A stretch of 64,000 bases of DNA from Metamycoplasma salivarium (GCF_900660445.2 NZ_LR214938.2:186001-250000); one strand, 5' to 3'; shown: positions 28,060 to 40,084, counted from the first letter of the stretch. Numbers and translations are program-made. Notes: a model not told the origin generated them from the letters alone.

Positions 28060-31000
28060 TATTCTCCACTCCCTTCAATTTCTTGATAGTATTTAGTATC
28101 AACACGAAGATCATTTTCATCAACTTCGCCATGTTCATTTTTTTCATGAGCTTCCAATTTGATTCCTAATCCTCTAAGTTCGTAAGCTAAAACGTTAAAT
28201 GATTCAGGCATACCAGGTTTTGGTAATTTTGTGCCTTTAGCTAAAGCATTATATAGTTGGTTTCTTCCAATAATATTATCTGATTTGTAAGTTAATAGTT
28301 CTTGTAAGACATTTGCTGCACCGTAAGATTCAATAGCTCATGTTTCCATTTCACCAAATCTTTGACCACCATTTTGACTCTTTCCACCAAGTGGTTGTTG
28401 AGTAATTAATGAGTAAGGGCCAACTGAACGTGAGTGCATTTTGTCATCAACCATGTGGTAAAGTTTTAGATAATACATAATTCCAACAGAAATTGGGTGG
28501 TCAAATTTTTCTCCAGTTTGGCCATCATAAACATAAGTTTTTCCAGATGTATCAACTTTAGCTTCTTCTAAAATTTCTTTAATTTGGTTATGAGTAATTC
28601 CATCAAAAACAGGAGTTACGAATTTAACACCCAATTTTTTAGCAGCAAGTCCTAAGTGTAATTCTAAGATTTGACCTATGTTCATACGTGAAGGAACACC
28701 TTGTGGGTTTAAAACAATATCAAGAGGAGTTCCATCTTCTAAATAAGGCATATCTTCAACAGGTAGAACAATTGAAACAACACCTTTATTTCCATGACGT
28801 CCAGCCATCTTGTCGCCGACTCTAATCTTACGTTTTTGTGCAATTGAAACTTTGACAATTTTTTCAATACCATCTTCTAGTTGGTCACCAAATTCACGAG
28901 TTAAAACTTCAACTGCAACAACAGTTCCATTATGACCATGTTTTACTTTTAGTGATGTGTCTTTACGATTAACTGATTTTTGTCCAAAAATTGCAGCCAT
29001 AAGTTTTTCTTCAGGAGTTGGGTTGTCTTCACCTTTAGGAGAAGTACGACCTACTAAAATATCTCCTGCTGTTACTTCAGAACCGATTCTAACAATTCCA
29101 TCTTCATTTAAAAATCTCTTTGAATAATTTGAAGCATTTGGAATGTCTGAAGTTAGAATATCTTCACCAGCTTTTGAGTGTCTAAATTGAATGGTTTGTT
29201 CTTCAATGTGAATTGAAGTATAAACATCATCTTTAACTAATCTTTCTGATAAAACAACAGCATCTTCATAATTATATCCATGTCAAGTTGAAAATCCAAC
29301 TAAAACATTTCTACCTAAAGCCATTTCACCATCTTTCATAGATGGACCATCAACAAGTAAATCGCCTTTTTTAATTTCTTGACCAACTTTAACCAAAGGA
29401 ATTTGATGAATTAAAGTTCCTTGGTTTGATCTTTCAAATGTCCTTAGATAGTAAGTGTCTGCTTTTTTGCCTTCAAAAGGCATAATTTTAATTTGAGTTG
29501 CATCAACGTAAGTAACAATACCATCAGTATTTGACCTAATATTAGTTGATGAGAATTTTGCAATATCAGCTTCAACACCAGTTGCTACTAATGGAGCTTC
29601 TGGTTTAATAACAGGAACTGCTTGACGTTGCATGTTTGCACCCATAAGCGCACGGTTAGCATCATCATTTTCCAAAAATGGAATTGCAGAAGCTGCAATC
29701 GAAATCATTTGACGGTTTGAAACACCAATATAATCAATATCATCAGCATTTGCCTCAACATATTCATTATTTTTTCTAGCCATAACAACATCGTCAATAA
29801 TAATATTATTTTCAATTTTGACAGTTGATTGTGCAATAACCATTCCCATTTCTTCAATCGCTGTTAAATAATGAGGTTTAGAAAAATCAACTTTTCTATT
29901 ATTAACTTTGAAATATGGAGTTTGAATAAATCCATATTTATCAATTTGAGCAAACGAAGCTAAGTTTAAGATAAGTCCAATGTTTGGCCCTTCGGGAGTT
30001 TCAATAGGACAAATTCTTCCATAATGAGTTGGGTGAACATCCCGAACTTCAAATTGTGCAGTATCACGGTTAAGACCTCTAGGTCCTAATGATGTGATTC
30101 TACGTTTGTTTGAAATTTCAGCTAATGGATTACATTGATCCATAAATTGTGAAAGTTTTGAAGTATTAAAGAATGATTTAAATTGGTTAAAGATAGGTTT
30201 GTTGTTAGTTACATTTTTAGGTGTAATTTTTTCTAGATCTTTAGTTGCAATTCTTTCTTTAGTATTTTTTTCTAGTTTAATAAGTCCAACTCTAAATTGA
30301 TATTGTAAAAGTTCACCAATTGTCACAATTCTTTTGTTAATTAATGAGTCTGGGTCATCATCAACGCCAACATTTTCTAATAAATTGAAATAATATGAAA
30401 TTGTTGCAATAATATCAGGAACAATTAAAAAATGTTCATCAGAAGTAGGATCATTTCCTAAAACAATAACTTTTTTATCTTCATTCATATCATTTTCAGT
30501 AGGATAAATTTCAACTTTAGGAACATATAATCTAATATGTAATTTGTCATTACCTTCAACTTCAAGTTGTGAACCATAAACTGATTCTTCAACATCAGGT
30601 AAACGTCACATTGGGATAATTCCCATTTCAAATTCTTTGTGAATTTGTTTAGCTAAATTAAAATCAATAAATTTACCTTTTTCATGTAAAAGTTCACCAT
30701 CTTTTGAATATAAATCACATGCAAGATATGAATTTAAAATTCTTTCAATAACATTTAATTTACGGTTTAATGTAAATCTACCAGTTTCTGTTAGATTGTA
30801 TCTTCTAGCATTGAATAATGTTAAAGGAATTAAATTCTTAACACTTTCAGCAGTCATCCGATCACCTTTTCTAATTAAACGGTAGATTGCTTCTTGTGCT
30901 TCTTGGGTAATTTTTTCAATATTGCCATCTTCAACATAAATTTTGTCACGTTTAAATGTTTCTTTAAGTACATTGTTTTTTCCAAACATTGTATAAATTC

Positions 31001-31658
31001 CAGCTTTGGTAAACCCTAATGCTTTTAAGAAAATTGTTAAATAAAATGATTTATTTTTATCAATTGTAATTTTTACAGAATCAGGTGTTGCTGATGTTAC
31101 TTTATGATAAATTTCAACTCATGAACCTAGTTGTGGAATAATTTCAACTTTGTTAAATAAGTCATTTGCTTGTTTATTTCTAACTCCAACACCAAAATAA
31201 GCACCAGTTGAACGAATAAGTTGTGAAACAATAACTTTTTCCGAACCATTAATGAAAAATGAACCACCATAGGTCATAATAGGAATTTCTGCAAAAACAA
31301 CTTCCGCTTCTTCAACTTCACCAGTTTGAATGTTAGTTTGTCTTAATTTTGCTTTTAATTTTCCAACATAGGTTGAACCTTTTTTCTTAGCTTCTCTGAT
31401 ACAATCAAATTCTGATTTTTTAGGAACTTCAAATTTTGCAGTGTTATGCAAATAGTCAATTCTTACTTTTCCAGCGGCTTCAATTGGATAGATATTTCTA
31501 AGTTCATTTTCAATATCTTCTTTAATAAATTTTTCAACTGATACTCTTTGCATTTCCAAAAAGTCAGGAGTATCGAATTTTTTTTGTGAAATAGAATAAT
31601 CGCGTCTTAGAGTTGTAGGACCAAATTTTCTAACTTCATATTTTGAATTTTGTGTCAT
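28059..31658 (-). CDS. rpoB: DNA-directed RNA polymerase subunit beta
   Basis: 1199 residues; GAGG precedes the ATG. Conserved blocks include [45 protein letters not shown] and [15 protein letters not shown]. In the rifampicin-binding cluster [20 protein letters not shown] the residue equivalent to E. coli His526 is Asn, and Ser531 is Thr. The Asn is the change linked to natural rifampicin resistance in mollicutes. The spacer to rplL is 142 nt and contains a hairpin and a Z-DNA-like tract. Confidence 0.98.
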
Positions 31659-31722
31659 ATATTGACCTCATTTGTTGTAATGTATTTTTTGTTTAAATTT
31701 GTGGGATTTAGTTTTTTGGTGT

Positions 31723-31753
31723 TACATACACACGTATATGCATATGCGCATAT
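31723..31753. other. 31-nt alternating pyrimidine-purine tract between rplL and rpoB
   Basis: Every base alternates Y-R from 31723 to 31753. It includes the nested palindromes ATATGCATAT (31736-31745) and ATATGCGCATAT (31742-31753), and CACACG/GCGC steps that favour Z-DNA under negative supercoiling. It lies in the leader of rpoB. Confidence 0.8.
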
Positions 31754-31763
31754 TTGAAAAAGA

Positions 31764-31783
31764 AAAAGTGGCTTATAAAAGCC
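31764..31783 (-). terminator. Weak terminator/attenuator between rplL and rpoB
   Basis: Reverse strand GGCTT-TTAT-AAGCC hairpin followed by ACTTTTTCTTTTT. The 5-bp stem and interrupted T run suggest partial termination, which would raise L7/L12 output over RNA polymerase. Confidence 0.55.
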
Positions 31784-31800
31784 TTAATTTTCTATGTTAA

Positions 31801-32172
31801 TTAGTCAAGTGTAACTTCTGCTTTCACTTCTAATAATTTAGCTTTAATAGCTTCAGCTTCTTCTTTCTTAACATTTTCTTTTAGAACAACAGGTGCTGAT
31901 TCAACTAATTTTTTAGCATCCATAAGTCCTAAACCTAATAAATCTTTAACCGCTTTAATAACATTTAGTTTGTTTCCACCATCTGATTTTAAAGTGATGT
32001 TAAAGGTTGATTTTTCTTCTTTAGCTTCAGCAGCAGGTGCTGCGGCTGCAACTGCAACAGCAGTAGGGTCAATTCCAAATTCTTCTTTTAGACCATTAAC
32101 AAGTTCCATAACTTCTTTAATGTTCATTTCTTTTAATGCAGCAACAAAGTCTGCTTTTGTAATTTTTGCCAT
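31801..32172 (-). CDS. rplL: 50S ribosomal protein L7/L12
   Basis: 123 residues: an N-terminal dimerisation helix, an Ala-rich hinge ([17 protein letters not shown]) and the C-terminal factor-binding domain ([33 protein letters not shown]). It forms the stalk that recruits EF-G and EF-Tu. AGGAG precedes the ATG; 20 nt after rplJ. Confidence 0.98.
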   Translation of the reverse strand: MAKITKADFVAALKEMNIKEVMELVNGLKEEFGIDPTAVAVAAAAPAAEAKEEKSTFNITLKSDGGNKLNVIKAVKDLLGLGLMDAKKLVESAPVVLKENVKKEEAEAIKAKLLEVKAEVTLD

Positions 32173-32192
32173 AATATTTTCTCCTAAAATAA

Positions 32193-32693
32193 TTATTCAG
32201 ATTTAATTTTGCCTTCTTCAATAAGCATATTTAAGCCTACCGCAAGATTTTTTAAAGGGTTTAGCAATGAACCGCCAAGCATCATAAGTGCTTCTTCATA
32301 TGATGGAAGTTTTGAGATTTCAATTAAACTATTTGCATCAACTACTTTGTTTTCATAAATACCTGAAACAATTTTCAATGCAGGGAAGTCTTTTTGAAAT
32401 GCTACAAGCGCTTTGATTGCACTAAGATCATCTTCTTTAGCAAATGCATAGATATTTTGTTCTAATAAAGTTTTGTTAATTGCTTCAAAGCCTAGTGCTT
32501 TGGTAGCATGTTTAACAAGTCTATTTTTATAAACCTTTAGAAAAACACCTTTTTCTGCAAGTGCTTGTCTAATTTTTTGTAAACTAACAACATTTAGAGT
32601 TTTGTAGTTTGCAACAATTAAACACTTAGATTCTTTAAGATTTTTAGTAATTTCATCAACTACTAAAGTTTTTTTATCTCTAAGAGCACTCAT
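32193..32693 (-). CDS. rplJ: 50S ribosomal protein L10
   Basis: 166 residues: [19 protein letters not shown] and [19 protein letters not shown], with a C-terminal helix that would carry the L7/L12 dimers. GGAG precedes the ATG. First gene of the rplJ-rplL-rpoB-rpoC operon; probably autoregulated through the leader RNA. Confidence 0.97.
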   Translation of the reverse strand: MSALRDKKTLVVDEITKNLKESKCLIVANYKTLNVVSLQKIRQALAEKGVFLKVYKNRLVKHATKALGFEAINKTLLEQNIYAFAKEDDLSAIKALVAFQKDFPALKIVSGIYENKVVDANSLIEISKLPSYEEALMMLGGSLLNPLKNLAVGLNMLIEEGKIKSE

Positions 32694-32744
32694 TTAGTTC
32701 TCCTTAATTTTTGATTTTAATTATGCAATACGAAAATAAAAGTA

Positions 32745-32800
32745 AACATATTAGGTAACAAATTAAGCTTATTACGCAGTTACTGTCTTCATATATTGCG
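32745..32800 (-). promoter_or_regulatory. L10 leader RNA (autoregulatory site)
   Basis: The reverse-strand leader contains AGACAGTAAC and, after a small hairpin, GCTTAAT and GTTACC. GTAAC pairs with GTTAC. This order of a GACAG element, a CTTAAT element and the closing stem matches the L10/L12-binding leader of Firmicutes. It lies between the promoter and rplJ. Confidence 0.75.
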
Positions 32801-32805
32801 TGCTT

Positions 32806-32811
32806 ATTATA
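32806..32811 (-). promoter_or_regulatory. -10 box of the rplJ-rpoC operon
   Basis: TATAAT on the reverse strand, placing the transcription start just before the L10 leader structure. Confidence 0.65.
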
Positions 32812-32838
32812 ACATAATAATTTTAAATTGTAAAAAAA

Positions 32839-33942
32839 CTATTTAACAATTCTAAAATAGCAAACATCACCATCTTGCATCAAATAGTTTCGACCTTCAA
32901 TATTCATTTTTCCTGCTTCTTTGCAGCCTTTTTCACCATTATATTTAATATAGTCTTCATATTTAATGATTTCTGCTTTAACAAATTTTTTCTCAAAGTC
33001 AGTGTGAATGATTCCAGCACATTCTGCTGCATTTTGCCCTTTTCTAAAAACTCAAGCTTTTGCTTCAATTTCACCCGCTGTAAAATAAGTTGCTTGATTT
33101 AATAAATAAAAACTTTGTTTGATAATTTGTTTAACACCTGATTCAGAAATGTTATATTCACTTAAAAAAATTTGTTTTTCGTCATCTGAAAAAGTTGATA
33201 GTTCTTGTTCAATCTTGATGCAAATTGGAATTAAAATTTCATTTTTTTCATCTAAATATTTCTTAAGGGTTTGAAAATGTGCTGCATTATTTAAATCTTT
33301 AAAATTGTTTGTATCTAAATTAGCAACATAAATTGTTGGTTTGAATGTTAAAAGTTGATATGACTTAATTATTTTTAATTCATCTTCATTAAATTCTAAA
33401 GAACGAACAAGTTTTTCTTGTTGCAAGCATTCTCTTAATTTTAAAGCTAAAGCAAATTCTTGTTTTAATTCTTTATCTTGCGAATTTTGTGCTTTTTTGC
33501 CAATTCTATTGATAACATTTTCAATGGTTTGCAAATCAGCTAAAATAAGTTCTAAATTGATTGTGTTTAAATCATCAAGCGGGTTGATTTTATTATTAAC
33601 ATGAACTACATTATTATTTTCAAAACATCTAATAACATGAACTATTGCATCAACTTCTCTAATGTTAGTTAGAAATTTATTACCAAGTCCTTCACCTTGA
33701 GATGCGCCTTTAACTAACCCTGCAATATCTACAAATTGAAATGTTGCCGGAACTATTTTTTTTGTATTTACAATCTTTGCTAAATTGTTTAGTCTTTCGT
33801 CTTCTAAATTGACAATTGCAATGTTTGGTTCAATTGTTGTAAATGGGTAATTTGCAGCTTCTGCTTCATGCAAAGTTAATGCTGAAAATAGTGTACTTTT
33901 TCCAACATTTGGAAGTCCAACAATTCCTGCTTTTAATGACAT
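32839..33942 (-). CDS. ychF: Redox-regulated ATPase YchF (Obg-related)
   Basis: 367 residues. P-loop GIVGLPNVGKSTLFSAL, FVDIAGLVKGASQGEGLG, and a C-terminal TGS-like domain (EAKAWVFRKGQNAAECAGIIHTDFEKKF). YchF binds ATP instead of GTP and associates with ribosomes. It is the last gene of a three-gene run (exonuclease-like, MATE, ychF) with 9-nt and 10-nt gaps. Confidence 0.96.
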
Positions 33943-33951
33943 TTTTACTCC

Positions 33952-35607
33952 TTAACTAATTTTTAAATTTACATTATTTACTAAATCTTTTTTAGTTTTA
34001 CCAATATCTAATTTATTATTAAAATCATTTGTATTTTTGTTTTCAGTTTCTTCTGTAATATTTCTTTTTCAATCAACTTTGTAAGCAACAACTTCAAAAA
34101 TGATTAAGCGAATAAAATCAAATGAATAAAATAAGAAATAAGCTATTGGTAAAGTAATTACATTTGAGTGATGTCTTACAATTGCAAAAGCAATAATTAC
34201 TAATCAAACAAATGACAAAGTGTTTGCAATTAAAGTTACAAATGCACTTAAATAACTACGACCTCCCGCTCTAATTAAAGCAGCTGAAGTATAAAACCAA
34301 CATCATAATGGGTTGAAAGCAACTGCTGTATAACATGACCTTAAAAAGTTTAATCTAAAGGTTTCAATTGTTTCTTTTGCTCTTTCATTAATAAATGCTT
34401 GTGTAATATCACTAGCACTTAAGATCTGTGGAAATTCAGCTTTAATTTTTGCTAAATTAGTTGGATCTTGAAAATATTTAATAGTATTTTTTTCAACTCC
34501 GCCTGTGATTAAAGGCGTATAAGCAATTCCATAAATAGCACCTAAAATAATAAGTGACATAAAAATGCCACATAACGTGTGAAATCCTTTTAGTGCATGA
34601 GCATGTTTTTCAGCTTCTTTAAAATTGCCTTGACCTAATTGCATTGCAACAAAATATGAAACGTTACTTGAGCATGCACTAGTAACAGCAGATGCAATTG
34701 ATGATAAACTTTCAACTAAACCTAAAATTGTTACACCACTAATTCCCATTCACACTTTTCCAACACTGTCTTGAGGATATGCTCTACTTCACAAGAAAGT
34801 CCTTAAAGGAATTGTAATCATTGCTCCAATCATTAAAATCATTGATGGAACTCTTTTTAAAATTTGAATAGCAATTGGTTTTGAAATTTTAAAAAGATTT
34901 TTTGGATTAACAAAAATTGCACGATCTTTGTAATATAAAAATAACATGTCACTTACTAAACAAATTACTCCACTAATAATTGAACCTATGGCTGCATAAT
35001 ATGCAGGTTTTTTGAACACGTATAAAAACAATGCATTTAGTAAAACATTTGAGAATAAAGTTAGAGATGAAGAAACAAGAGCATATTTTGAATGGCCTAC
35101 TTCATTTAATAACATATTGGTATTGAAGCTATATGTTGTAACAAGTCATGAAATTGTAATTAAAAGTAAATATTTGTTTGCTATATCTAAGGTTGCAGCA
35201 TGAACATTTGCACCGCCAACTGCCTTAATCATTATGCTCGGATTAATTCAGGAAGGTAAACACAATGAAATTGCAATAACTACAAAAGTTCATATTCTCA
35301 TTCCCATAACTTGATTGACTTTGTCATATTCTTTTTTGCCATAATACTGACCAACAAACATTGCAGCAATTCCTTGAATTGCAAAGAAGACTGTATAAAT
35401 AATTGAAGTTCAAGTATTTGCATAAGTTAAAGCATCAATTGCTTTAGGCAAATGACTTACCATAAAATTGTCTAAAAATCCATTGACACAAAACAAAATT
35501 TCACCAACAATAATTGGCAATGTTTTAGAAAAATATAATCGTCAATCGTTCCTAGATTGAGGAAAATGTTTTTTCACAAAATTTTGCTTTTGTGTTTTTG
35601 TTTGCAT
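33952..35607 (-). CDS. MATE family efflux transporter
   Basis: 551 residues, about 12 membrane spans in two halves. The first half carries LPIIVGEILFCVNGFLDNFMV and MFVGQYYGKKEYDKV; the second carries GLVESLSSIASAVTSACSSN and FVAMQLGQGNFKEAEKHA, the repeated G-Q-x-x-G-x-x MATE feature. Insertions between helices make it longer than typical 450-residue MATE proteins. Substrate unknown; the family exports cationic drugs or metabolites using an ion gradient. Ends 9 nt before ychF. Confidence 0.9.
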
Positions 35608-35617
35608 AAATTTCCTT

Positions 35618-36385
35618 TTATAAAGTTCAAATTTTTTCTTTAATCTCGCTTACAGTTAATTTGTTATCCAATTTTAGGGTTTTAATTGATTTTAGTAATT
35701 CTTTTTTAACATTTAATTCTTTCATTAGAGACTTTAACTCTTCAGGATGTTGTTCAACATAAATCATTTTGTTAACATCATCCTTTGAATAATTTCTAAG
35801 TTCTCTAAATAACGTTTTACGATCTAATTTAATAAAATATTTAAGTTTTTTATCATTACTTCTTAAATTTTTTAGACTACTTACATAAAATCAATATCCT
35901 GCAAATGAAGCAATTGCTCCATTACTATCACTCATATTTTTAAAGATGGTTTCTTTATATTCATCACCAGCAAAAATTTTTTTGGTTTTTTTTCAATAAA
36001 TTTCTTTAAAAACTTTTGCAGTCAATTTTGATAGAGAAACTGTTTGATTTTCAATTAATGGTTTAACTAAATTATTAGGAAATAATTTTTTAATGCATTT
36101 GGTTTCTAAGACTGGATTATGTCCAATGAAAATAACATTGTTAATGTCAACTTTACTATTAATTTTTTTAATATCTGACATAATAAATTTACGTAAAATA
36201 GTTCAAATTGAAACTAAACTATTATGCATCTTAAAATCCATAATAAAAGTTTTAACTTCAAATTGATTTTTGTCATTTAATAAACCTAATGTGTAAGCAA
36301 ATGGAGTTCCACTAGGTAAATTTAAAAGTCTAGCAAATGGATTGGTTATTGCTTCAAAATCAATATAAACAACAACTTTTTCCAT
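35618..36385 (-). CDS. Putative DEDD-type 3'-5' exonuclease-fold protein
   Basis: 255 residues. The N-terminal VVYIDFEAI has the D-x-E of exonuclease motif I. VIFIGHNPVLETKCI near residue 95 resembles motif II (GHN). GDEYKETIFKNMSDSNGAIASFAGYW may contain the third motif. The pattern recalls the mollicute UU173-type family, but I cannot confirm all four acidic residues. The second half is helical and Lys-rich. First gene of the run with MATE and ychF; AAAAAGGAG precedes the ATG. Confidence 0.6.
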
Positions 36386-36470
36386 TTTTAACTCCTTTTT
36401 TTAAGACATATATTTTAATAATTATATTACAAATCATACTAAACACTAGGGCGAATTAAAATTAGATAAT

Positions 36471-36495
36471 AAAAAAGATGTTTTCATCAAACATC
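36471..36495 (-). terminator. Terminator of rpsB-tsf
   Basis: Reverse strand GATGTTT-5 nt-AAACATC hairpin followed by TTTTTTATT. Confidence 0.8.
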
Positions 36496-36519
36496 CTATT
36501 TATTTTTGATTTAGCTTTC

Positions 36520-37392
36520 TTATTGCTTCATTTGCTCTGCTACTTCAGAAGCAAAGTCAACAGTCTTTTTTTCAATGCCTTCTCCAACTTCAAAACGAGT
36601 AGCTTCTAATAATTCTAATTTAGCATTTTCTAAGAATTTATTAACGGTAATTGCATCATCTTTAACATAAGGTTGATAACCTAAAACGCCAATTTCGTTA
36701 TATTCTTTTCTCAATAAACCTGCTTTAATTTGTTCTTGAATTTTTTCAGGTTTATTTTTAATGGCTGGTGATGCAGAAACTTTTGCATCAATTTCTTTTT
36801 TGATTTCAGGTTCAATTTCACATTCACATAAATATTTTGGATTTAATGCAGTAATGTGCATTGCTAAATTTCTAAGTTCTTCTGAATTTGATCCTTTTGC
36901 TAAAGCGATTGTAGCAATTTTCATGTTTGCATGAGTATATGCAGCAACGCATTCTCCAGCTTTAGCTTCATATTTTGCAACTCTTCTTAAACTAATTTTT
37001 TCTCCAACTTTTGCAGTTAAATTTTTGCAATGTTCTTCAATAGTTAAATTTTCTAATTTTGCTTTTAAAACATCATCAAGAGTTTTAAATTTTAAATTAA
37101 CTAAAAATGATTGTAGTTTATTAGCAAATTCTGAGAATAATTTGTTGTTAGCAACAAAGTCAGTTTCTGAATTTAATTCAAATAAAATTGCAATATTTTT
37201 GTCAACATAAGCTTTTGCAATACCTTCAGCAGCAATCCTTGTTGCTTTCTTATCTGCTTTTGCAATACCTTTTTCTTGTAATCATAAAACTGCTTTTTCT
37301 AAATCATCATTTGTAGCTTCTAAAGCATGTTTACAATCTAAAAATCCAGAATTAGTTCTTTCTCTTAATTCTTTAATTTTGTTTGCATCCAT
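36520..37392 (-). CDS. tsf: Elongation factor Ts
   Basis: 290 residues. The N-terminal UBA-like helix and signature [22 protein letters not shown], and the core motif [14 protein letters not shown], which contacts EF-Tu to release GDP. The C-terminal part [27 protein letters not shown] is typical. A TGA-coded Trp in AVLWLQEKG breaks it in standard code. It is 19 nt after rpsB, with AAAGGAG. Confidence 0.97.
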
Positions 37393-37411
37393 AATTTGCA
37401 CTCCTTTTAAC

Positions 37412-38389
37412 TTATTTTACTTCTTTTTCTTTTTCAGAAGTTTCTTCAGTTGTTACTTTAGCTTCTTTTTTTACAAATGGACGTTGAAGTCTTGCATTTT
37501 GCATTCTATTATTTTGGTATTTTGAATGATTTTGTTTATCTTGGCCATCTCTTTTTTGTTCTTCAGGTAGAATAATTTCTTCATTTGATTTGTAAGCAAA
37601 TAATTGTTTATTACCTCTTGCAGCACAAATAGCATCAGCTAAAATTGTCAAAATCAATGTTAATGATTTTGTTGAGTCATCATTTCCCGGAATAACAAAT
37701 TCAGCTAAATCTGGGTTTGTATTTGTATCATTAATTGCAAAAATCTTGATACCTTTTTTCTTAGCTTCTTTAATTGCAATTTCGTCATCTAAAGGAGATG
37801 CACAAATCATAACTTGAGGAAATGCACCTTTATTTGCTAATTTACGAATACCACCTAAGTTCTTTTGCAATTTAGCAATTTTCTTGTCACATTCTAGACC
37901 TTCTTTTTTAGTACGTCCTACATATCCTGCAGCTTTCTTTTCTTCTAAGTCTTCTAAAACTCTAACTGATTTAAAAATAGTTTGTGAGTTTGTTAATGTT
38001 CCACCTAATCATCTTTCTGAAACATAAACAGAATTTGTTCTAGCAGCAGCTTCTTCAATAGCTTTTTTAGCTTGTTTTTTAGTTCCAACTCAAATAAATG
38101 AAATTGGTTTTAAAGCCATTTTATATAAAATTTTGTAGGCATATTCCAATGCTTTTTGAGTTTTAGCAATGTCAATAATATGAATACCCATTCTTTTTCC
38201 ATAAATGTATTGTTTCATTTTTGGATTTCATTGACTTACTCTATGACCAAAATATGTTCCAGCTTCTAATAATTTTTCTCTTGAAACAATTTCAGGTTCA
38301 TTAGTTGCATTTGCTTGTTCATTTTTAGTTTCTGATTGTTTTGTATCAGAAACATTAGCTGTTTCAACAGCTTTTTTGGTTTCTTCCAT
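37412..38389 (-). CDS. rpsB: 30S ribosomal protein S2, with N- and C-terminal extensions
   Basis: 325 residues. The S2 core runs from [19 protein letters not shown] through [17 protein letters not shown] to [19 protein letters not shown]. About 37 extra residues precede it (acidic, Thr/Glu/Asn-rich) and about 60 Gln/Asn/Lys-rich residues follow [13 protein letters not shown], more than the usual 240-260. First gene of rpsB-tsf. Confidence 0.97.
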
Positions 38390-38452
38390 AATATATATCC
38401 TTTAATTTGTTTGTTATACTTCCTATTACTTCGAACAATCAACATCACGATT

Positions 38453-38552
38453 TGTGACACAAGCGATTGAATTCATAATAGTGTTTGATTAATTAATATG
38501 GTTTGTATAAATAATCAAGTACTCTTAAAAGTACTTCTTTATTGTAACATAA
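38453..38552 (-). promoter_or_regulatory. rpsB leader and promoter
   Basis: TACAAT is visible on the reverse strand near 38545, followed by an AAGTACT-TTTAAG-AGTACTT hairpin and about 130 nt of leader with a TTGTG/CACAA stem before rpsB. A structured leader fits S2 autoregulation in bacteria, but I do not recognise a known leader family. Confidence 0.45.
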
Positions 38553-38879
38553 ATGTTAGAAATTATAACCATAAATTTCAATAATGATGTCATCATTCAA
38601 AATATAAATCTCAAAATTGAAAACATTGATTGTATTAAATTTATTAAAAAGCTTAAAAAAGACAATCCATTATTTAAATTTGATGCAGTTATAACAGATC
38701 CTCCATATAATATTTCTCATAAAAATAATTTTTATCATTACATTTCACATTTTTCCATTTTACTTTGAATATTTTTTCCATTTTGATTTTCACATTTGGT
38801 GAATTTTATCTTTATTTTTAGTGCAAAAAAACAACCCTATAAAAGAGTTGCTTTTTTGATTAGGATTGGTTTGTTATAA
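38553..38879 (+). pseudogene. Fragment of an adenine-specific DNA methyltransferase
   Basis: The first about 60 residues contain AVITDPPYNISHKNNF, the DPPY motif of N6-adenine (or N4-cytosine) methyltransferases, preceded by an N-terminal region typical of that class. After KNNF the reading turns into AT-rich hydrophobic sequence and runs through the tuf terminator. No SAM-binding FxGxG or C-terminal domain follows. It looks like the 5' relic of a deleted R-M gene. It lies between the rpsB promoter and the tuf terminator on the opposite strand. Confidence 0.75.
38825..38850 (-). terminator. Terminator of tuf
   Basis: Reverse strand CAACTC-loop-GGGTTG stem (one G-U) followed by TTTTTTT. Confidence 0.75.
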
Positions 38880-38882
38880 AAA

Positions 38883-40076
38883 CTATTTAAGAATTTTTGT
38901 AACTGAACCAGCACCAACAGTTCTTCCACCTTCACGAATTGAGAATTTAGTTCCTTCTTCAACTGCAATAGGAGCAATTAAAGTAACTGTAAATTCAACA
39001 TTTTCGCCAGGCATAACCATTTCACGTCCAGGTTTGAATTTAATTCCACCAGTAACGTCGGTTGTACGAAAGTAAAATTGTGGTTTATAGTGTTCAAAGA
39101 ATGGAGTGTGACGTCCACCTTCTTCAGCTTTTAGAACATACACAGCAGCTTCAAATTCTGTGTGAGGAATAATACTTTTTGGTTTGGCCAAAACTTGTCC
39201 ACGTTCTACTTGATCTCTATCAATTCCACGTAGTAAAAGTCCTGCATTATCTCCAGCTTGAGCTTCTTTTAAATTTTTACGGAACATTTCAATTCCAGTA
39301 ACAACAGTTTTAATTGTTGGACGTAGACCAACGATTTCAACTTCATCATTTAGATGTAATGTACCACGTTCTACTCTACCAGTAGCAACAGTTCCACGAC
39401 CAGTAATTGTAAATACGTCTTCTACAGCCATTAAGAATGGTTTATCTTTATCACGAGTAGGTTCATCAATGTATGTGTCTACTGCATCCATAAGTTCTAG
39501 AATATTCTTTTCATATTCTGGATCACCTTGTAATGCTTTTAATGCTGAACCAGCAATAATAGGAGTATTGTCACCATCAAAGTCGTATTTGTTTAATAAG
39601 TCACGAATGTCCATTTCAACCATTTCAACCATTTCGGCTCTTTCTTCTGGCTTGAACATATCGATTTTGTTTAAGAAAACAACGATTTTAGGAACACCAA
39701 CTTGTTTTGCAAGTAAAACGTGTTCACGAGTTTGAGGCATCGCACCATCAGTTGCAGCAACAACTAAGATTGCTCCATCCATTTGTGCGGCACCAGTAAT
39801 CATGTTTTTAACATAGTCGGCGTGTCCTGGACAGTCAACGTGTGCATAGTGACGTTTTTCAGTGTTATATTCAATATGTGATGTATTAATAGTAATACCA
39901 CGAGCTTTTTCTTCAGGAGCATTGTCAATTGCGTCATAAGCTTTAGCTTCTGATAGACCTTTTTTTGACAATACTGTTGCAATAGCAGCAGTTAAAGTAG
40001 TTTTACCGTGGTCAACGTGACCAATTGTACCAATATTTACGTGTGGTTTTGAACGGTCAAAATCTAATTTTGCCAT
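38883..40076 (-). CDS. tuf: Elongation factor Tu
   Basis: 397 residues, full length. [15 protein letters not shown]-loop, [30 protein letters not shown] and the beta-barrel domains with EGGRHTPFF and [11 protein letters not shown] at the end. It delivers aminoacyl-tRNA to the ribosome. It is monocistronic, with its own structured 5' leader and terminator, separate from the rpsL-fusA operon. Confidence 0.98.
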   Translation of the reverse strand: MAKLDFDRSKPHVNIGTIGHVDHGKTTLTAAIATVLSKKGLSEAKAYDAIDNAPEEKARGITINTSHIEYNTEKRHYAHVDCPGHADYVKNMITGAAQMDGAILVVAATDGAMPQTREHVLLAKQVGVPKIVVFLNKIDMFKPEERAEMVEMVEMDIRDLLNKYDFDGDNTPIIAGSALKALQGDPEYEKNILELMDAVDTYIDEPTRDKDKPFLMAVEDVFTITGRGTVATGRVERGTLHLNDEVEIVGLRPTIKTVVTGIEMFRKNLKEAQAGDNAGLLLRGIDRDQVERGQVLAKPKSIIPHTEFEAAVYVLKAEEGGRHTPFFEHYKPQFYFRTTDVTGGIKFKPGREMVMPGENVEFTVTLIAPIAVEEGTKFSIREGGRTVGAGSVTKILK

Positions 40077-40084
40077 CTTTTATA

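Noticed and set aside
38266-38460. Reverse-strand open frame across the rpsB start.
   Set aside because: Out of frame with rpsB, Lys/Gln-rich, a shadow of the S2 N-terminal extension and leader.
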